Positions 1 to 13,358 of a stretch of DNA of 64,000 nucleotides are shown here, one piece after another. The DNA is taken from positions 63,430-127,429 of the forward strand of contig FWWN02000682.1 in the NCBI GenBank assembly GCA_900175165.2. The letters are read 5' to 3'. Below the pieces are notes generated by a model, which saw only the letters and a list, made by a program, of their open reading frames with translations, did no database searches and was not told the origin of the DNA. How positions within the stretch are numbered: position 1 is the first letter of the stretch; every line of letters starts with the position of its first letter. Made by a program: the position numbers and the translations under genes. This DNA comes from Rhizomucor pusillus. Its lineage: Eukaryota; Mucoromycota; Mucoromycetes; Mucorales; Lichtheimiaceae.

Positions 1-1013
1 CCCAATTATTCCAGCAAGAGTCTTCGATCATTCTATATCGGATTAGCGGTTCTGACGAATGAGCGACAACCATTGGCTTTCAGGCACGTCAAGTCGACAA
101 TTCAACGACGGGGCTGTTGAACCTGGCATATTCGTTACTGACGACGATAAAGGTCTTCGTGCAGCTTTGCGAGAGGTGCATCCTAAGGCTCCGCTCCGCG
201 CATTCTGCGTGCATGGCACATAGCGAAAGAGAATTTTGGAAGATGCTCCAAGCATGAATTTCTGAAGGCCTCCTTTGCGGACGGCGTCTATATGGAGTAG
301 GAAGGATAATTACAAGCATTTTTAGCATTATTAGCATAGTAATACCATGACATAATAATCTAGCATAATGCAAAAAGAGTGTAATAAAAGGTTCAAAATG
401 CAGCATTGCAATGAAATATGCATGCTTTCAGTAAAAAGACCAGACAAAACATTAGGCACTGGAAGACCTTGGACCTGCTCAAAAGTTTATCTTATGAGCC
501 TTCGAGGCTTTTTTACTGCAATGCGCAAAGGCAACTGAGAAGTTCGGCTGCCTTCAGCGGCGGCAAAGGGTTGGGAGGGTTGTTACCGTGCGTGCCTTTT
601 GGACCTTCCCAGCCTTTCGGTGCCCTTCACAGGGACACGCAAGATTTTAGATTTTTACGATGCCTTCCTAACAAAAACAAAGCGTGAGAGGTAACCGTGA
701 AAATTGAAATGGTGGCATAATAAATATCTTGAGATGATCGGGACTTCCACGATGAATCCCTTTGAGCAGACTAGATCTTTGGCTTCAAAGGGGAACGAGA
801 ACTACGACTAAACATCTGGCCACGTCGAACGGTAAATCTATTCTTCCGAAATGAGTATGCCATCCATGGATGTCCACATTTCTTTGATTGAAAAAAAAAA
901 GGAAAAAGCAAAAACTATAGTATTATTTAAAATGAAATTATTTACAAAAATTGCAGAGTTATGAGACGGGATCAGCTGTAGTTTCTTGGTGAGTATATTT
1001 CGTAGCTGATACT
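1..1013. other. Stretch without a recognisable gene
   Basis: Short open frames occur on both strands here (for example 89-406 on the minus strand and 418-687 on the plus strand). None shows a family motif, and none can be joined to a neighbour by clear splice sites. The right part, about 890-950, is A-rich and AT-rich and probably belongs to the 3' flank of the phosphatase gene that ends at 1014. The left edge is cut by the window, so a partial gene there cannot be excluded. Confidence 0.4.
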
Positions 1014-2027
<1,014 letters not shown>

Positions 2028-2143
2028 AAAGAATCGAAAGAGAATCGCGGACTTCAATAGGGTCATTTGCTGGCTCTTCCCTGCGTTGCGCAGACCGAAT
2101 CTATTCTCCTTCTCTCTTTGTAACTTTTTGCCAAGAACACTCA

Positions 2144-3362
2144 ATGTCAAGTCGATATCAAAGGGTAATGACCTTGAATGGAGTACTTTAAACACCTCTT
2201 TTTGACTAACTGGACGTACACATAGGTGCCGACCGCTGAAGACCCTCTCTCGGTGAACCACTGCGACGAGAACGATAACTACAACCCTCCAAACTCCTCT
2301 TCGTCCCGCTCCTTATCCTTCACTATCGCCTCGCACGCTGCTACTATACCACATTCAAGCAACCCGCCAGTCTACTCTGCACAGCGACAACGAACTGATT
2401 TGGAAGAGACGTTTGGTGAAGACTTGGACGATGACGAAGCAGACAGTAATGAGTCGCACCGTCTCTTGCGGAATACTCCCGCAGCAGCAGGACCGCCAGC
2501 ACCCTCCACCCCGTCTTCCAGCAATACCGCTAGAAACAGCAGTCGACCGGCTATTTTACCCGTGACAAACGATGGTGTATTCTCCAACATGTCAGCCAAA
2601 CCCGATACCGAAGGCAGCAAGCTGGAGGAAACACCTCCGGTAAGTTTCGATGTCAGTTCCTAATACGACCTACAGAGTCACTGACGCATGCTTTTCTAGG
2701 CATATGAGGAGGCTGCCGCAGACTCTACACCGCCGTATTGGCAGACGACTATTATTGCGCCAGCAGGCATGGGCGATATTATCCTAGTAGAAGGAATGCC
2801 TGTAGGCAATTTATTTAACTTTGCATGGAATCTTCTCGGTGAGTTGCTTTCGTTGTCTTTGTGTGTTTGTTTCCGAAAATTGCTTACAGCAAGCTTCTAT
2901 AGTCTCTGCAAGTTTCCAGTTTGTGGGTTTCATGCTCACTTACTTATTGCATACATCTCACGCTGCCAAGGTAAGTGTTATGTTATGATATTTTCGGGAT
3001 CTCAGATAATGCGAAGGTTTGCTGATTTTCTTGTAGCAAGGATCAAGGACGGGTCTCGGAATAACTCTTGTCCAGTTCGGGTTTTACATCCGTAGTCGTG
3101 AGTGTACCATTTGTTATATGATACTCTGACAATGTATTAATTTGATTTCACAGGAGGAACACTTGATGATTTCGAGTTTGACGATAGCAACGGTGACTCA
3201 AACGATAAAGGAGACAAAGACAGCACCAACGCTGATATCATTGCATACATCCTCATGCTCCTCGGCTGGTTCATCATCATCCGCTCCATAGCAGACTATG
3301 TACGAGCACGCAAGATGGAGAAAATCATTGCCGCAGAACCCACACCAGAATCCATCGTCTAA
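2144..3362 (+). CDS. Bsd2/NDFIP-family NEDD4-ligase adaptor, membrane protein
   Basis: Six exons (2144-2164, 2226-2639, 2700-2838, 2903-2970, 3037-3097, 3154-3362) encode 303 residues. The first exon is only seven codons; it is needed because the second exon has no ATG and begins right after a CACATAG acceptor. The N-terminal half is acidic and Ser/Pro-rich. A PPAY motif (PPxY, residues 144-147) is created across the exon 2/3 junction and should bind WW domains of a Rsp5/NEDD4 ubiquitin ligase. Three hydrophobic segments follow (around FAWNLLVSASFQFVGFMLTY, GITLVQFGFYI and IIAYILMLLGWFIIIRSI), matching the three-helix Bsd2/NDFIP fold. Family members act in Golgi, endosomes and vacuole and recruit the ligase to metal transporters and other cargo. 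The C-terminus is short and cytosolic-looking. Confidence 0.9.
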
Positions 3363-3565
3363 TGACCCCTCCCCATCTCATCTGTTCCCAAGTGTTACTT
3401 TCTATTCTCTTGTCACTTTGTGTTTCTTTTCGTTTCATAATCTTTTTTTCTTTTCTTTTCTTCTTTTTGTCATGAAATGTACATTACATATCGTTAGTAT
3501 CATCAAAAAGCATTGTCAGGTGTAGATGCTGGGATATTCTTTGTTGTCGTGTTTGGTCATTGCTT

Positions 3566-3834
3566 TTACTTGTGCAAGTTCTTGCGTTCCTTCTCCAGAT
3601 TTTCCTTGAAAGCTTTCACGAATTCATTGCTCACCTGGGAGCCTACCAAAAGAAATTGATCGTCAATCGCTGAGTAAAAAGGACATGAGGAAGACAAAGC
3701 CTTAGCTCACCTTTGTTTGTAATTGAAGAAACATGTTGGTGGGTCCTTGCGGCCATGCGGTGGAACAATGGACTTGCCAAGAGTCGTTCAGTGATGAAGT
3801 TGGAGACCCAGTATTGAATTAATCGTTGGAACAT
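3566..3834 (-). CDS. Conserved-looking small basic protein, 66 residues
   Basis: Two exons (3711-3834 and 3566-3642) join at GT-AG sites to a 66-residue protein. It has one hydrophobic/aromatic N-terminal segment (MFQRLIQYWVSNFITERLLA), a central block with FHRMAARTHQHV, and a highly charged helical tail (EFVKAFKENLEKERKNLHK). Codon-by-codon continuity across the intron supports a real gene. The layout of a short N-terminal helix, an R-x-A block and a charged C-terminal helix faintly resembles the small mitochondrial or KRAS-associated NCBP2-AS2-like proteins of animals, but that comparison is from memory and weak. No signal peptide or catalytic motif is visible. Function unknown. Confidence 0.65.
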
Positions 3835-4253
3835 GATCTAGGTTGACTGAAGAAGAAAAGGCGCTTCATTGTCCCTCCCCTGGTCCCCGCATTTTTACCC
3901 AGCGAAAAGAAAACTCTGGAACTGGGACTGAATTTTATTGTACTGATTTTTCCAGACATTTGCGTTGGAGCATTAAATTTGCATTACACTCGAGTCAAAT
4001 TTGGACCCTTGGAAAGAAACTAATTATTCTTGTCGACTTAGGGACAATGTACATTTACCATATTGGCCCAAACTTGCCATGAGGCAATGCTAGTGCTCCA
4101 AACGATGCAAATGGTCTCTCAATCAGTAAAGCATCTAATGTTACAAACTTTTATTACTTCGCCTTCCGAGTCATCTAAAGGGAAGCAATCTCGATATTAG
4201 TATCTTGATGATAATCAAAATCCTGGAGCAATTGCAAGGCTTACCCTAAAAAC
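3835..4253. other. Intergenic, no gene seen
   Basis: This lies upstream of the 66-residue protein and downstream of the TnpB/Fanzor-like relic. One 79-codon open frame (3843-4082) has no family features. Nothing else is visible. Confidence 0.4.
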
Positions 4254-4790
4254 TTAAACCCTTTCGGGTCCCACATTCGCAGTGACGGATTGATTTGGTC
4301 TGCAGAAGACCTCAGGACGATGAGAGCCTTCCCAGATACTTCTTACAATGAAATACATGTTTTTAGAGGCTTTGGTATCTCTATTCCAAAGCATTCCACA
4401 GGTTTGGCAGTCCAGGATGCCGTGGTGGGAGATATGGTCCTCAGTCTTCACGTTCTGTAGAAATTTTGACATGCATGTGCGACAGATCTAAAATATTATC
4501 AATTAAAAAATTGAATATCATACCAGCCATTGATTAATGTACTTACTTGCGAGGTGTTGTATTCGCTGATGGTTACGAGTGTAATTTCTCCTCTGGTTTC
4601 TCTTCTCTTGAGCATTTTCCACAATATATACCAACCACACAGTTTTCATGGCCTTTGATTCTGTTGCAATCCTTGCCAAGCATCCTGTCGCCAAAGACTA
4701 CGAGCGGCATTTTGTCCTTGGTTCTTTGCGGTACTTTTTCACAGCTCCACTTTTTTTCTTTTTGGGTTTGCATATTGATCAGAGTCGATC
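4254..4790 (-). pseudogene. Decayed Fanzor/TnpB-like (OrfB zinc-ribbon) nuclease gene, C-terminal half
   Basis: Read on the minus strand, about 4573-4720 gives MPLVVFGDRMLGKD and IKGHENCVVG. After a frame change within about 4600-4640 comes LWKMLKRRETRGEITLVTISEYNTSQ. A clean intron (GTAAGT to TTTTAG, about 4490-4550) then leads to ICRTC, LDCQTCGMLWNRDTKASKN and RPEVF. These are the C-terminal landmarks of TnpB/Fanzor proteins: the RuvC-II glutamate (SEY), a CxxC...CxxC zinc ribbon, and the RuvC-III aspartate (WNRD). Fanzors are eukaryotic RNA-guided DNA nucleases related to TnpB and occur in fungi of this group. The frame change, upstream stops (for example near 4820) and the absence of a RuvC-I DxG/N motif argue that the copy is dead. 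No terminal inverted repeats or flanking guide-RNA end could be identified. Confidence 0.65.
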
Positions 4791-5330
4791 GGACTGCTGA
4801 TTCAGGTTGCGGCGCTTAAGTTCATGCCGGCTAGCATTACACCGTCGATCTCCAATGCCTATCATTGCGCTACTAATTTAAACTTTCTCAAACATCCGTT
4901 TGGAGAAACTGACTTGTCCTGATCCGTGTAAAGGGTGTACACTTGCTTGATCGACGCTTCTCTTATGCAAACATCCACATCGTTCTTCACGTCTTCGGTC
5001 TGCACGGCAACTGATCCGCAGTCGCTCTCGCAAGGTCATTTACGCAAATACTGCGTGTATGAACTCAGTTGTTTCAGGAGCATACTGCTCTTCGTCGCGA
5101 CGTAGTTCATGGGCTCAGGTCTGCCGTACTCATCGACAGCACTGCCTTGCTCATGTTGTAACCTGAGATTTCAGACGTACGATATGGTAGGAAGGAAGAA
5201 AGCTATGCGAGATCGGTTTTCATTGGAATGGCGAATTTCATTTATGGAAACAGTGTAATTGGCTAGGGACGAGTTCACGCGAGCTTTGCAGAAAAGGATT
5301 CGGGGTTTCAAAAATTGGCCCTTTTTTACC
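4791..5330. other. Upstream flank of UPRT; possible decayed 5' half of the Fanzor-like element
   Basis: No long open frame is present on either strand. Minus-strand reading gives only fragments broken by stops, so the N-terminal half of the TnpB-like relic may lie here in eroded form. The right part should carry the UPRT promoter. No TATA box is obvious. Confidence 0.3.
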
Positions 5331-5394
5331 ATGGCGGATCCGCCGCCATGAGTTTTTTGCGCTTAGCCATCTTGTTTTCTTCCACCTTTGCAGA

Positions 5395-5398
<4 letters not shown>
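5331..5398 (+). promoter_or_regulatory. Two overlapping upstream ORFs leading into the UPRT start codon
   Basis: uORF1 (5331-5351, six sense codons, good context ACC-ATG-G) stops with a TGA whose bases overlap the ATG of uORF2 (ATGA at 5348-5351). uORF2 (5348-5398, 16 sense codons) stops with a TGA overlapping the UPRT ATG (ATGA at 5395-5398). Such overlaps are suited to termination-reinitiation, so translation of UPRT could depend on them. Caveat: the T/C-rich run ending in TTTGCAG at 5393 also looks like a 3' splice site. If a 5'UTR intron ends there, the uORFs would be removed from the mRNA. Confidence 0.5.
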
Positions 5399-6304
<906 letters not shown>

Positions 6305-6403
6305 TGATATCATTCAACATGTTCACACACTCTTACATTCTCCACTCTCTCACACTCTCTCAACTCACACGCACGCACGTACAAACTGCACAGCATTGAC
6401 CGA

Positions 6404-6409
6404 AATAAA
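6404..6409 (+). terminator. Probable polyadenylation signal of UPRT
   Basis: AATAAA lies about 100 bp downstream of the UPRT stop, in a short AT-rich stretch before the convergent EDC3 gene end at 6460. Confidence 0.45.
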
Positions 6410-6459
6410 TACAATTGTGCACACAAAAAGGGTGAATCCCTTTTTTGTCTTATTTCTCT

Positions 6460-8665
6460 TTATGACTCTTCGTATTCCAATGCTAGAATGAATTCTGCTC
6501 CCCATGGAATATGACTAGGCTTGACACCGCACTTCTTCCAGCTAATGCTAGGAATACCCAGATCGGCTAGGAATAATTCCCCGGTGACGTTACGAGAGAT
6601 GCATCCTTGTTTAGGTGCTCCAAAGCAAAGAGTCCATTTTGGCTGGATATAATGCATCACGTGGAAGGGATGGCCTACATTGGTGTATTCTTGATTAGCT
6701 ATTTGCACGGTTTGGATAGATTGCTTTGTTATTACCTTCCAATGCATTAACACCGCTCGGAAAGTCCAAGGAAAGCACAGGAGCTTTGTTGTTGTTTGCC
6801 CAGTCCATCGAATCCCACAACTGCTGTCTGGTCTCGTAATCACCACGCAACGACTGCAATGACGTTTCCGATCCCATAAGCGCATCGATAATCAGATCAA
6901 CAGGCGTTGTTAGCTGCTCAGGAAGACCTAGTATTGCGGAAAATGAGTATACTCTAACATTTAATTGATGATTAAAGTCCTTACTTTCAACAGATGTGAC
7001 GATCTGCGCACCCGCAAACTCTGCGCATTTCTTTTGGTTTGCAAAATTATCACTCGTCTCCGCGTCTTTTCGCATCGCAAGCATGATGAACACTTGACAC
7101 GATCGATTTGCAAGGTGCCTGGCTGCCGCAAGAGCATAAGTTCCTACATTGTTGTTGCCAACCAAAACAACGACGAGAGGAGCAGCATTGTGGTTGTTTG
7201 GTTGTATCCGTCGGTGACCTCCAATCGCCTTCAATGCCATGATACTAGCTCCATGTCCTGCATTTTCTATCATCATTTGCTCGGTAGGGCCCGTTTCTGA
7301 TGCTATATTTTATCTTCGAGTTTAAGTTATCGGCTCAAAAAAATGGGCGAGAACCATATCTCTTACTGCATATCTTTTCGACTCGCCGCATTGCATCCGG
7401 TGTAACAACGGGTAATCGGACGCCGTCTGCAACGGATCTTATGATAGGGACACCTTCCTGTTGCTCGGTGGACTCGCCGTCGCTGCTCTCTATCTCCTCT
7501 ATATGGACAGGTTCAGGCACCTTTGGTGGTGGTAGCGATTTCTTTTCCACCGTGCTAGTTGGAGGAGACGTCTCAACAGGTGGAGATGCGCCGTTTGTCT
7601 TTGCATGCGCTCGGGCTTTAGGTGGTATCAGATTACTTGGTATTTTGATACTTGTTTGACTTTGCTTGCGAAGTGTGGCTGTTTTGCTGTTGATTGATGT
7701 TTCAGTTGCAGTTACGGTCGCATTAGAGTCTACGTTAGCTTCATCTGGCTTGTTGGTCTATATATATCGTAAAATTAGGTCAATATTTCTAATCGCTCGC
7801 GTAAATGCGATAAGAATCGCTCGCACCTTCAATATCTTGATACTTTTAGTTTCATTAGCGTTGCTACCAGTAGATTTGCCAGGGATTTTAGAGTCGATTT
7901 TGTTAGACGGTTTCTCTCGCCTTCGATTGTTCTTTCCATAGTTATGCGTAAAGTCTTCGTAATCAAAGCATTCAGTATCAACTGGTATGGGACGATGTTT
8001 AGCAGCAGATCCACTTCCAAAGAGAATTTTCTTTGGGATTGCTGGTTTCGTCTCGGGAGTGCTTTCCGGAGACGATTTTTCTTTGGGTGATGGAGATCCT
8101 TTTTCGTCTGGCTTGACAATGTGGGGTGAAGACGTTCTAATTGCAAGCAAACAGAGACTAAGTCCGAATTCGAGTGAGTGACAACCAAATTCATACTTAC
8201 ATCGACGCGTCTTTTGGCGTACCGTTGGTAGCCGGTATAGCCTGCTCAGCCGAAAAGGGCGGTCAGAATAAGCGTGTAATATAACCAATACAGGTGACAT
8301 ACATTTATAATGGCGGGATCCACGAATGGAGCCTTTTGGGAGGGCACATTCTGTTTCTCGCTGCTCGGGCTAGGCTTCTTTTCAGTAGCGGTAGAGCTGT
8401 CCTGGATGTTGAGGTCTGTAATTTCGCTTCCGTTGACTGTCAAGAACGGATCTGTTTCAGTTCTTCCATCTGCATGTTGAATGACGGCTGCAATCGACGG
8501 TGTTAGCTTTGATCTTGCTTGTTCGATTTATCCGCAGTGCTAACCTGAGCGCAACGTCAAGGTTCGCGTGGGTTTACTCAAACCAGCAATGACGCCGGTT
8601 ATCTGTTGACCGTTCAGCAACGTGATCTTGACTTTTACACCAATGTACTGAGTGATGTCGTCCAT
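6460..8665 (-). CDS. EDC3: Enhancer of mRNA-decapping protein 3 (EDC3)
   Basis: Eight exons join in frame. The N-terminus (MDDITQYIGVKVKITLLNGQ, then GVIAGLSKPTRTLTLRS) is the LSm-like domain. A Ser/Pro/Lys-rich linker follows, with an FDF-type segment around CFDYEDFTHNYGK. The C-terminal half is the YjeF-N Rossmann domain (MIENAGHGAS, VVVLVGNNNVGTYALAAARHL, DLIIDALMG, LSLDFPSGVNALEG, LCFGAPKQG). This domain order is specific to EDC3, a P-body scaffold that dimerises through YjeF-N, binds DCP2 through the LSm domain and the Dhh1/DDX6 helicase through the FDF motif, and promotes decapping. The start is the Met beginning the LSm fold; upstream in-frame Mets lie in leader sequence. It is divergent from the 7TM receptor gene, with about 430 bp between starts. 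Confidence 0.93.
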
Positions 8666-9096
8666 ACTGCGAATGTCGAAAGAGTGAAAAGAAGGAGGAG
8701 GGAAGGTCAGTGCGTGTGCGCCCCCACCAGCTCGAATTCCACGATTTTCGGAAAGCATTTCTTTCTTGCTGGGAAAAGCTTTTTGATATTATTGATTCTT
8801 TATGCAAAGGGACATTGGGAAAACTGCTATCTAGCGAGGGTTAATGGAAGGGGTTTTTATTTTCTCACCCCATTTGTTTGTAACCGTCCGAGACATTTTC
8901 AATAATAGGCGGTGTGGAAGCATCGATTTTTCTTTTTTCTGCTTTTTCTGGATATCCTTACGTTTGTTTATTTTGCTATTACTAGTTCAAACACTTCCTT
9001 TTCGACGCTACACACTCATGAGCGGGGACGGTCGTGCAAGGAAAACTATTATCAAGGTATATTGACACAGCTACCCAGACCAGCCGCGCGTCGAGG

Positions 9097-10612
9097 ATGG
9101 ATACCTTTCAGCATCGCTTCAACGAGACGGCAATGGATCAAGGTCAGACCCCGCCAGACTTGAGCAGTCTAGCTTTCCAAGTCAATCGAATTCTTTACTA
9201 TGTCTCTATCAGCCTATGCTTTATCGCCACAATCATCTACGTTGTTATCCGGTATGCAGACGGCAAATACGATCGAATATCTCTGCGACTCTTGGTACAG
9301 GCTATATATGCGCATATATTCATGGGCATTGCTGGCATCCTTCGCACAATACCTACATCCGACCGAGTTTGTCAATTCATCATGGTCGTGTATGTTTTTA
9401 CTGATCTATACAGCACGTTCTGCCTTCTGTGCATCGCCATGAATTGCCAAATTGTTTTCTTGCACGAAAAGCGGGATTGGAAATATCGAGAAAGCTGTTA
9501 CATCGTTGGCTGCTTTGTATCATCACTAGTCCTTTCCCTTATCCCACTCTTTGTCAAGAACGGAGGGTATGGACGCAGCACGTATATGGATTGCTGCTGG
9601 TTCATTGGAACTTCTGACTTAACCATGTCTATGTGGTCGATGTTAACGATCTATCTTTGGGTGTGCATCAGCATCATATATTCGGTAATTGCTCTCGTAT
9701 TTGTTTTAATCAAAACAGGTGCGGAGGAGCAAAAGATCAACCAACAGCTTGTCTATTCAAGTCGAGCAAGTTCCAAAAGGAGGTTCCATTTTACTTGGCT
9801 GTGCTTCCGGCCAAACGAGTCAATGCCACAGTCTGGCAAGTTTTCGCCAAGAAGGACGTCGTATTTTCTGAAGACTGTTTCGCGTGTCATCTGGTATCCA
9901 ACCGGTAAAGTCTATCTTTGACATTGTAAATTCACATGTATACTGATTATGTCTTTATTTGATCGCAGTGCTGGTAACCAGTCGCGTGTGGGGCGTAATC
10001 AACTTCGGTTACATATCACACACTGGCAAGATAAAGGCATTTTACGTCCTAATGGCGAACGTAGCCGTCCCCTTTCAAGGTTAGAAAGTTTGATTTTATC
10101 CGATCACTATCGCCCCTTGCAGCTCCTAAACGGCAGTATTAGGTTTTCTGTTATTCTTTATCTTCCTGTGTGATCCGGCGTTTCAAATCGCGATTCGAGA
10201 CCTTTATACCCACTACTGGAGCAGACAGTGGCGGTGGGACCGAGAACCAGCTGTCGAGTCAGGTGGTCTAAAATCAAAGAAACCTGCACGGTCATTTTTT
10301 ACCATGAGCGACATCGCGGATCGGATATCAATGCCCTCGGTGGCGAACGCCGTTGGTGGTGAAGAAATGACCCTAACTCCTTACATGACTCAACATCTCC
10401 GTGCCGATTTGTCCTACCAATCATATCCTAATCCAGTAGCTTCTGATCCGCAGCTGTATGCCCAGCAACTAAAGCAAGGAAGCTTACATCAAAGGGCAAA
10501 ATCGACAGCATCGCTAGATACCATGGAAACAAGCGCGCCATCACGCAACGATGTGCATCCTTCCGATTCTGACAATGTATTAGTAGTAGAAGACGAAGTG
10601 AGTCAGCTCTGA
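9097..10612 (+). CDS. Seven-transmembrane receptor, cAMP-receptor/Git3-like fungal GPCR
   Basis: Three exons (9097-9904, 9969-10079, 10143-10612) encode 462 residues. A short N-terminus with an N-E-T glycosylation site precedes seven hydrophobic spans: around LYYVSISLCFIATIIYVVI, the VQAIYAHIFMGIAGIL region, CQFIMVVYVFTDLYSTFCLL, SCYIVGCFVSSLVLSLIPLF, SMLTIYLWVCISIIYSVIAL, VLVTSRVWGVINFGYI, and a last helix ending in FFIFLCDP. A cysteine at the start of TM3 and a CC pair before TM5 could form the usual loop disulfide. The long hydrophilic C-tail is Ser/Thr-rich with likely phosphorylation sites. The pattern fits the cAMP-receptor-like/Git3 group of fungal nutrient-sensing receptors; the ligand is unknown. 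The start is the first ATG in frame; an upstream open stretch uses no ATG. Confidence 0.8.
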
Positions 10613-11385
10613 TAGCGCACGTGCCGCCAGAACTTGCAGTTTGCTGCGGAGACAAGTTACACGGTCCCGGCACCAACAACGTGCCGAATGTCGGACACAA
10701 ACAATCATGTTTGGAAAACATGCCCCCTCCTCACATTTATGGGTTGTCCAACCCAGATGCTTATTAATAGTTTGCTCTGCTATTCGTACCATCCTCCTTT
10801 ATATCATTATTGCTCATTAGCAACAATAGCAAACATAATGCAATCTGTTCCCTGCATTTCTCGAGTAAAGTGTAACTACTGTAGCTGGTTTTCATGTGAA
10901 GAACATATTATGCATCATGGAAAATAGTTTTCCACGTGTGCGTTGTGGCAGGCAAGTCGAGACCTTCCTTCCCCCCCTGATCGTCGAGAGCATGAAGGGT
11001 TCGACCGCGCAAAACAAATACGCGCGATCGGCTTTGGTTTTTTCCGTCCGGCATTGTGTTTTCGCACTCCTCTCCGAAAGAAATCGAGGGTGGAGAGGCG
11101 GTTGTTGATTAAGATAAAGGATGGTGGTAAAGATCAAGACGAATAGCCGTTACAAAAGTTAAAGCGAGCAAGCTTGGCATGCTCGCATAAAATGATGCGG
11201 AAAAGCGGGAAATATAGAGCCGAATATGAATAGGTACACGCACACGTTCGGAGCAAAACAGACATGCTTAAAACGGGTAATCTGATTTTCAGAAAGTTGA
11301 AAACGAGGTTTCGAATTCTTTTTTGTCTTGTTCTTTCTTCTCTTCTTCATTACTTTATCCTCTTAATTCACTTGCCTTTTTCTTA
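10613..11385. other. Intergenic region upstream of the Hal4-like kinase
   Basis: No gene recognised. The last 100 bp before the kinase ATG are rich in T and C, as in a leader region. Small open frames have no family features. Confidence 0.4.
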
Positions 11386-13163
11386 ATGGCGATCCATCAC
11401 CAGGAATTAACGCCGAGGCCGTCGCCTCCATCACTGTCACAAAAGGTGCTTACACAAAACTTGATGAAGGCAGACTTTACGTCGCCTGCCAAGATCTTTC
11501 AGAGCAACCACAATTTTGAGAATGTAACGCCAGACGTATCTATACCTGGTACTCCTGGACCGCACGAGCATGATTACGTTAGCCACGACGAATCTTTGAC
11601 GTCGTCTCCACATCACGCTCCAGTTGATACTCCATCTTTGACACCTCGCAACAGTGGCGAAAAGGAGCCGCAGCCTACATCCAACCACCGTCTCTCTTCA
11701 CCCCGCATTGCCGCCGCTTCCTCTTCCTCTTCTCCGAGTACACCCTTGTCTCTATCGCGACCGCCATCCGATGAAGAAGAGAAACCTGTACCGAGTGCGA
11801 GCACCTCCACCTCCATTCCCAGCCGGCCATCCACCCCGTCGCAGTTCCAGTTCAAGAAACCTCAATACAATCACAAATATCACCAAACACACTTTCATCA
11901 CCTGGAAAAGAAGGATACCTTATTTCACGGTCTGAAGCGATTCTTCAAGGGAGATAAGAAGAAAAAGAAGCATCAGCTGCGAGATGGCAATGTGTACAGC
12001 AACTCGAGCAGTGATTTGTCATTTGCCAATGATTTCAACAGAGACATTGAAGGCCGCTATGGTAAATGGGGTAAGTATTTCCCCGAGCTCCGGAGCTACC
12101 GAGAACTAAACGCTAAAATTACGGCACGCAGGTCGATTCGTGGGTAAAGGTGCAGGCGGTTCAGTACGCCTTATCCGTCGTAACACAGACGCAAAGACCT
12201 TTGCTGTGAAGCAGTTCCGTAAACGCTTACCCCATGAAAACGAGAAAGAGTATATCAAGAAAGTCACTGCCGAGTTCTGTATCGGCTCCACATTGCACAA
12301 CCCCAACATCATTGAGACCCTGGACATAATCCAAGAACGTTCTTCATTCTACGAAATTATGGAGTTTGCTCCCAATGACCTGTTCAACATTGTCATGAGT
12401 GGCAAAATGACACGAGACGAGATTGCGTGTTGCTGGCGTCAAATGTTGAACGGTGTATCATATTTGCACTCAATGGGCATTGCTCACCGTGACATCAAAT
12501 TGGATAATTTGATGCTAGACGATCGCGGCATCTTGAAAATTATTGATTTTGGTTGCGCAGTTGTGTTCAAATATCCCTACGAAAACAAGATACACAGAAG
12601 CAAAGGTAATTAGCAAGGAAAAATTCTCCACGTGCGACCAAGACACTAAACCGATCGCTGTAGGCGTATGTGGTTCTGATCCTTACATTGCGCCAGAGCA
12701 ATACGTGCAACCAGACTATGATGCACGTCTCGCCGATTTGTGGTCCTGTGCCATTGTATTTATTTGCATGACTATTCGACGCTTTCCATGGAAGATTCCT
12801 CGCGCCTCGCATGATGCTTCGTTCAAGAACTTTGTAACTCCTTCATCGGGTGGTGCTACTCGTCTGTTCAAGCTCCTTCCGCGGGAATCTAGAAATATCC
12901 TTGCTCGAATCTTAGAACCTGACCCGACTAAGCGCTGTACATTGGAAGACGTACTTAAAGACGACTGGGTGTCCAAGATTGACATGTGTACACCAGAGTC
13001 AGCTGCTGGAGAGCATAAGCACCATTTACTCGTTGAACCGACATCTCAAGAAGTTTTGGACCGTGGAAATATTACAGTTCTCAATATCGAGACACCGGAA
13101 ATATCTGGTGATGAGGATTTCCCAGTCAACAAGAAGGAGCGCAGGAAGAAGCGTCATCACTAA
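11386..13163 (+). CDS. Ser/Thr protein kinase, Hal4(Sat4)/Hal5-like
   Basis: Three exons (11386-12070, 12132-12605, 12664-13163) encode 552 residues. The first ~215 are disordered, rich in Pro, Ser and Thr, with a basic cluster (KGDKKKKKH). The kinase domain starts near residue 229 with the glycine loop [10 protein letters not shown] and continues with FAVKQF (ATP-binding Lys), the catalytic loop [21 protein letters not shown] and [12 protein letters not shown]. This layout and the [10 protein letters not shown] segment match the fungal Hal4/Hal5/Npr1-type kinases, which stabilise plasma-membrane transporters and control K+ uptake and salt tolerance. The C-terminus ends in a basic [10 protein letters not shown] tail. 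All key catalytic residues are present. Substrates are an inference from the family. Confidence 0.88.
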
Positions 13164-13358
13164 ATAGTTCCTTAATTATATATAACCTTCTTTTTTCCAT
13201 CCCCTCCTACTTTACATCCGCCTCATCATTTTTTCACCAATGTTTTGTCCTTTTCCCCTATCAACGCCCGTCCTCACGCACCTCTGTACCATAAATTGTG
13301 TCCCCATCAGATACCAAGTTCTCGTTGATTGACAATTAAACTGGTGTATTAAACTCGT

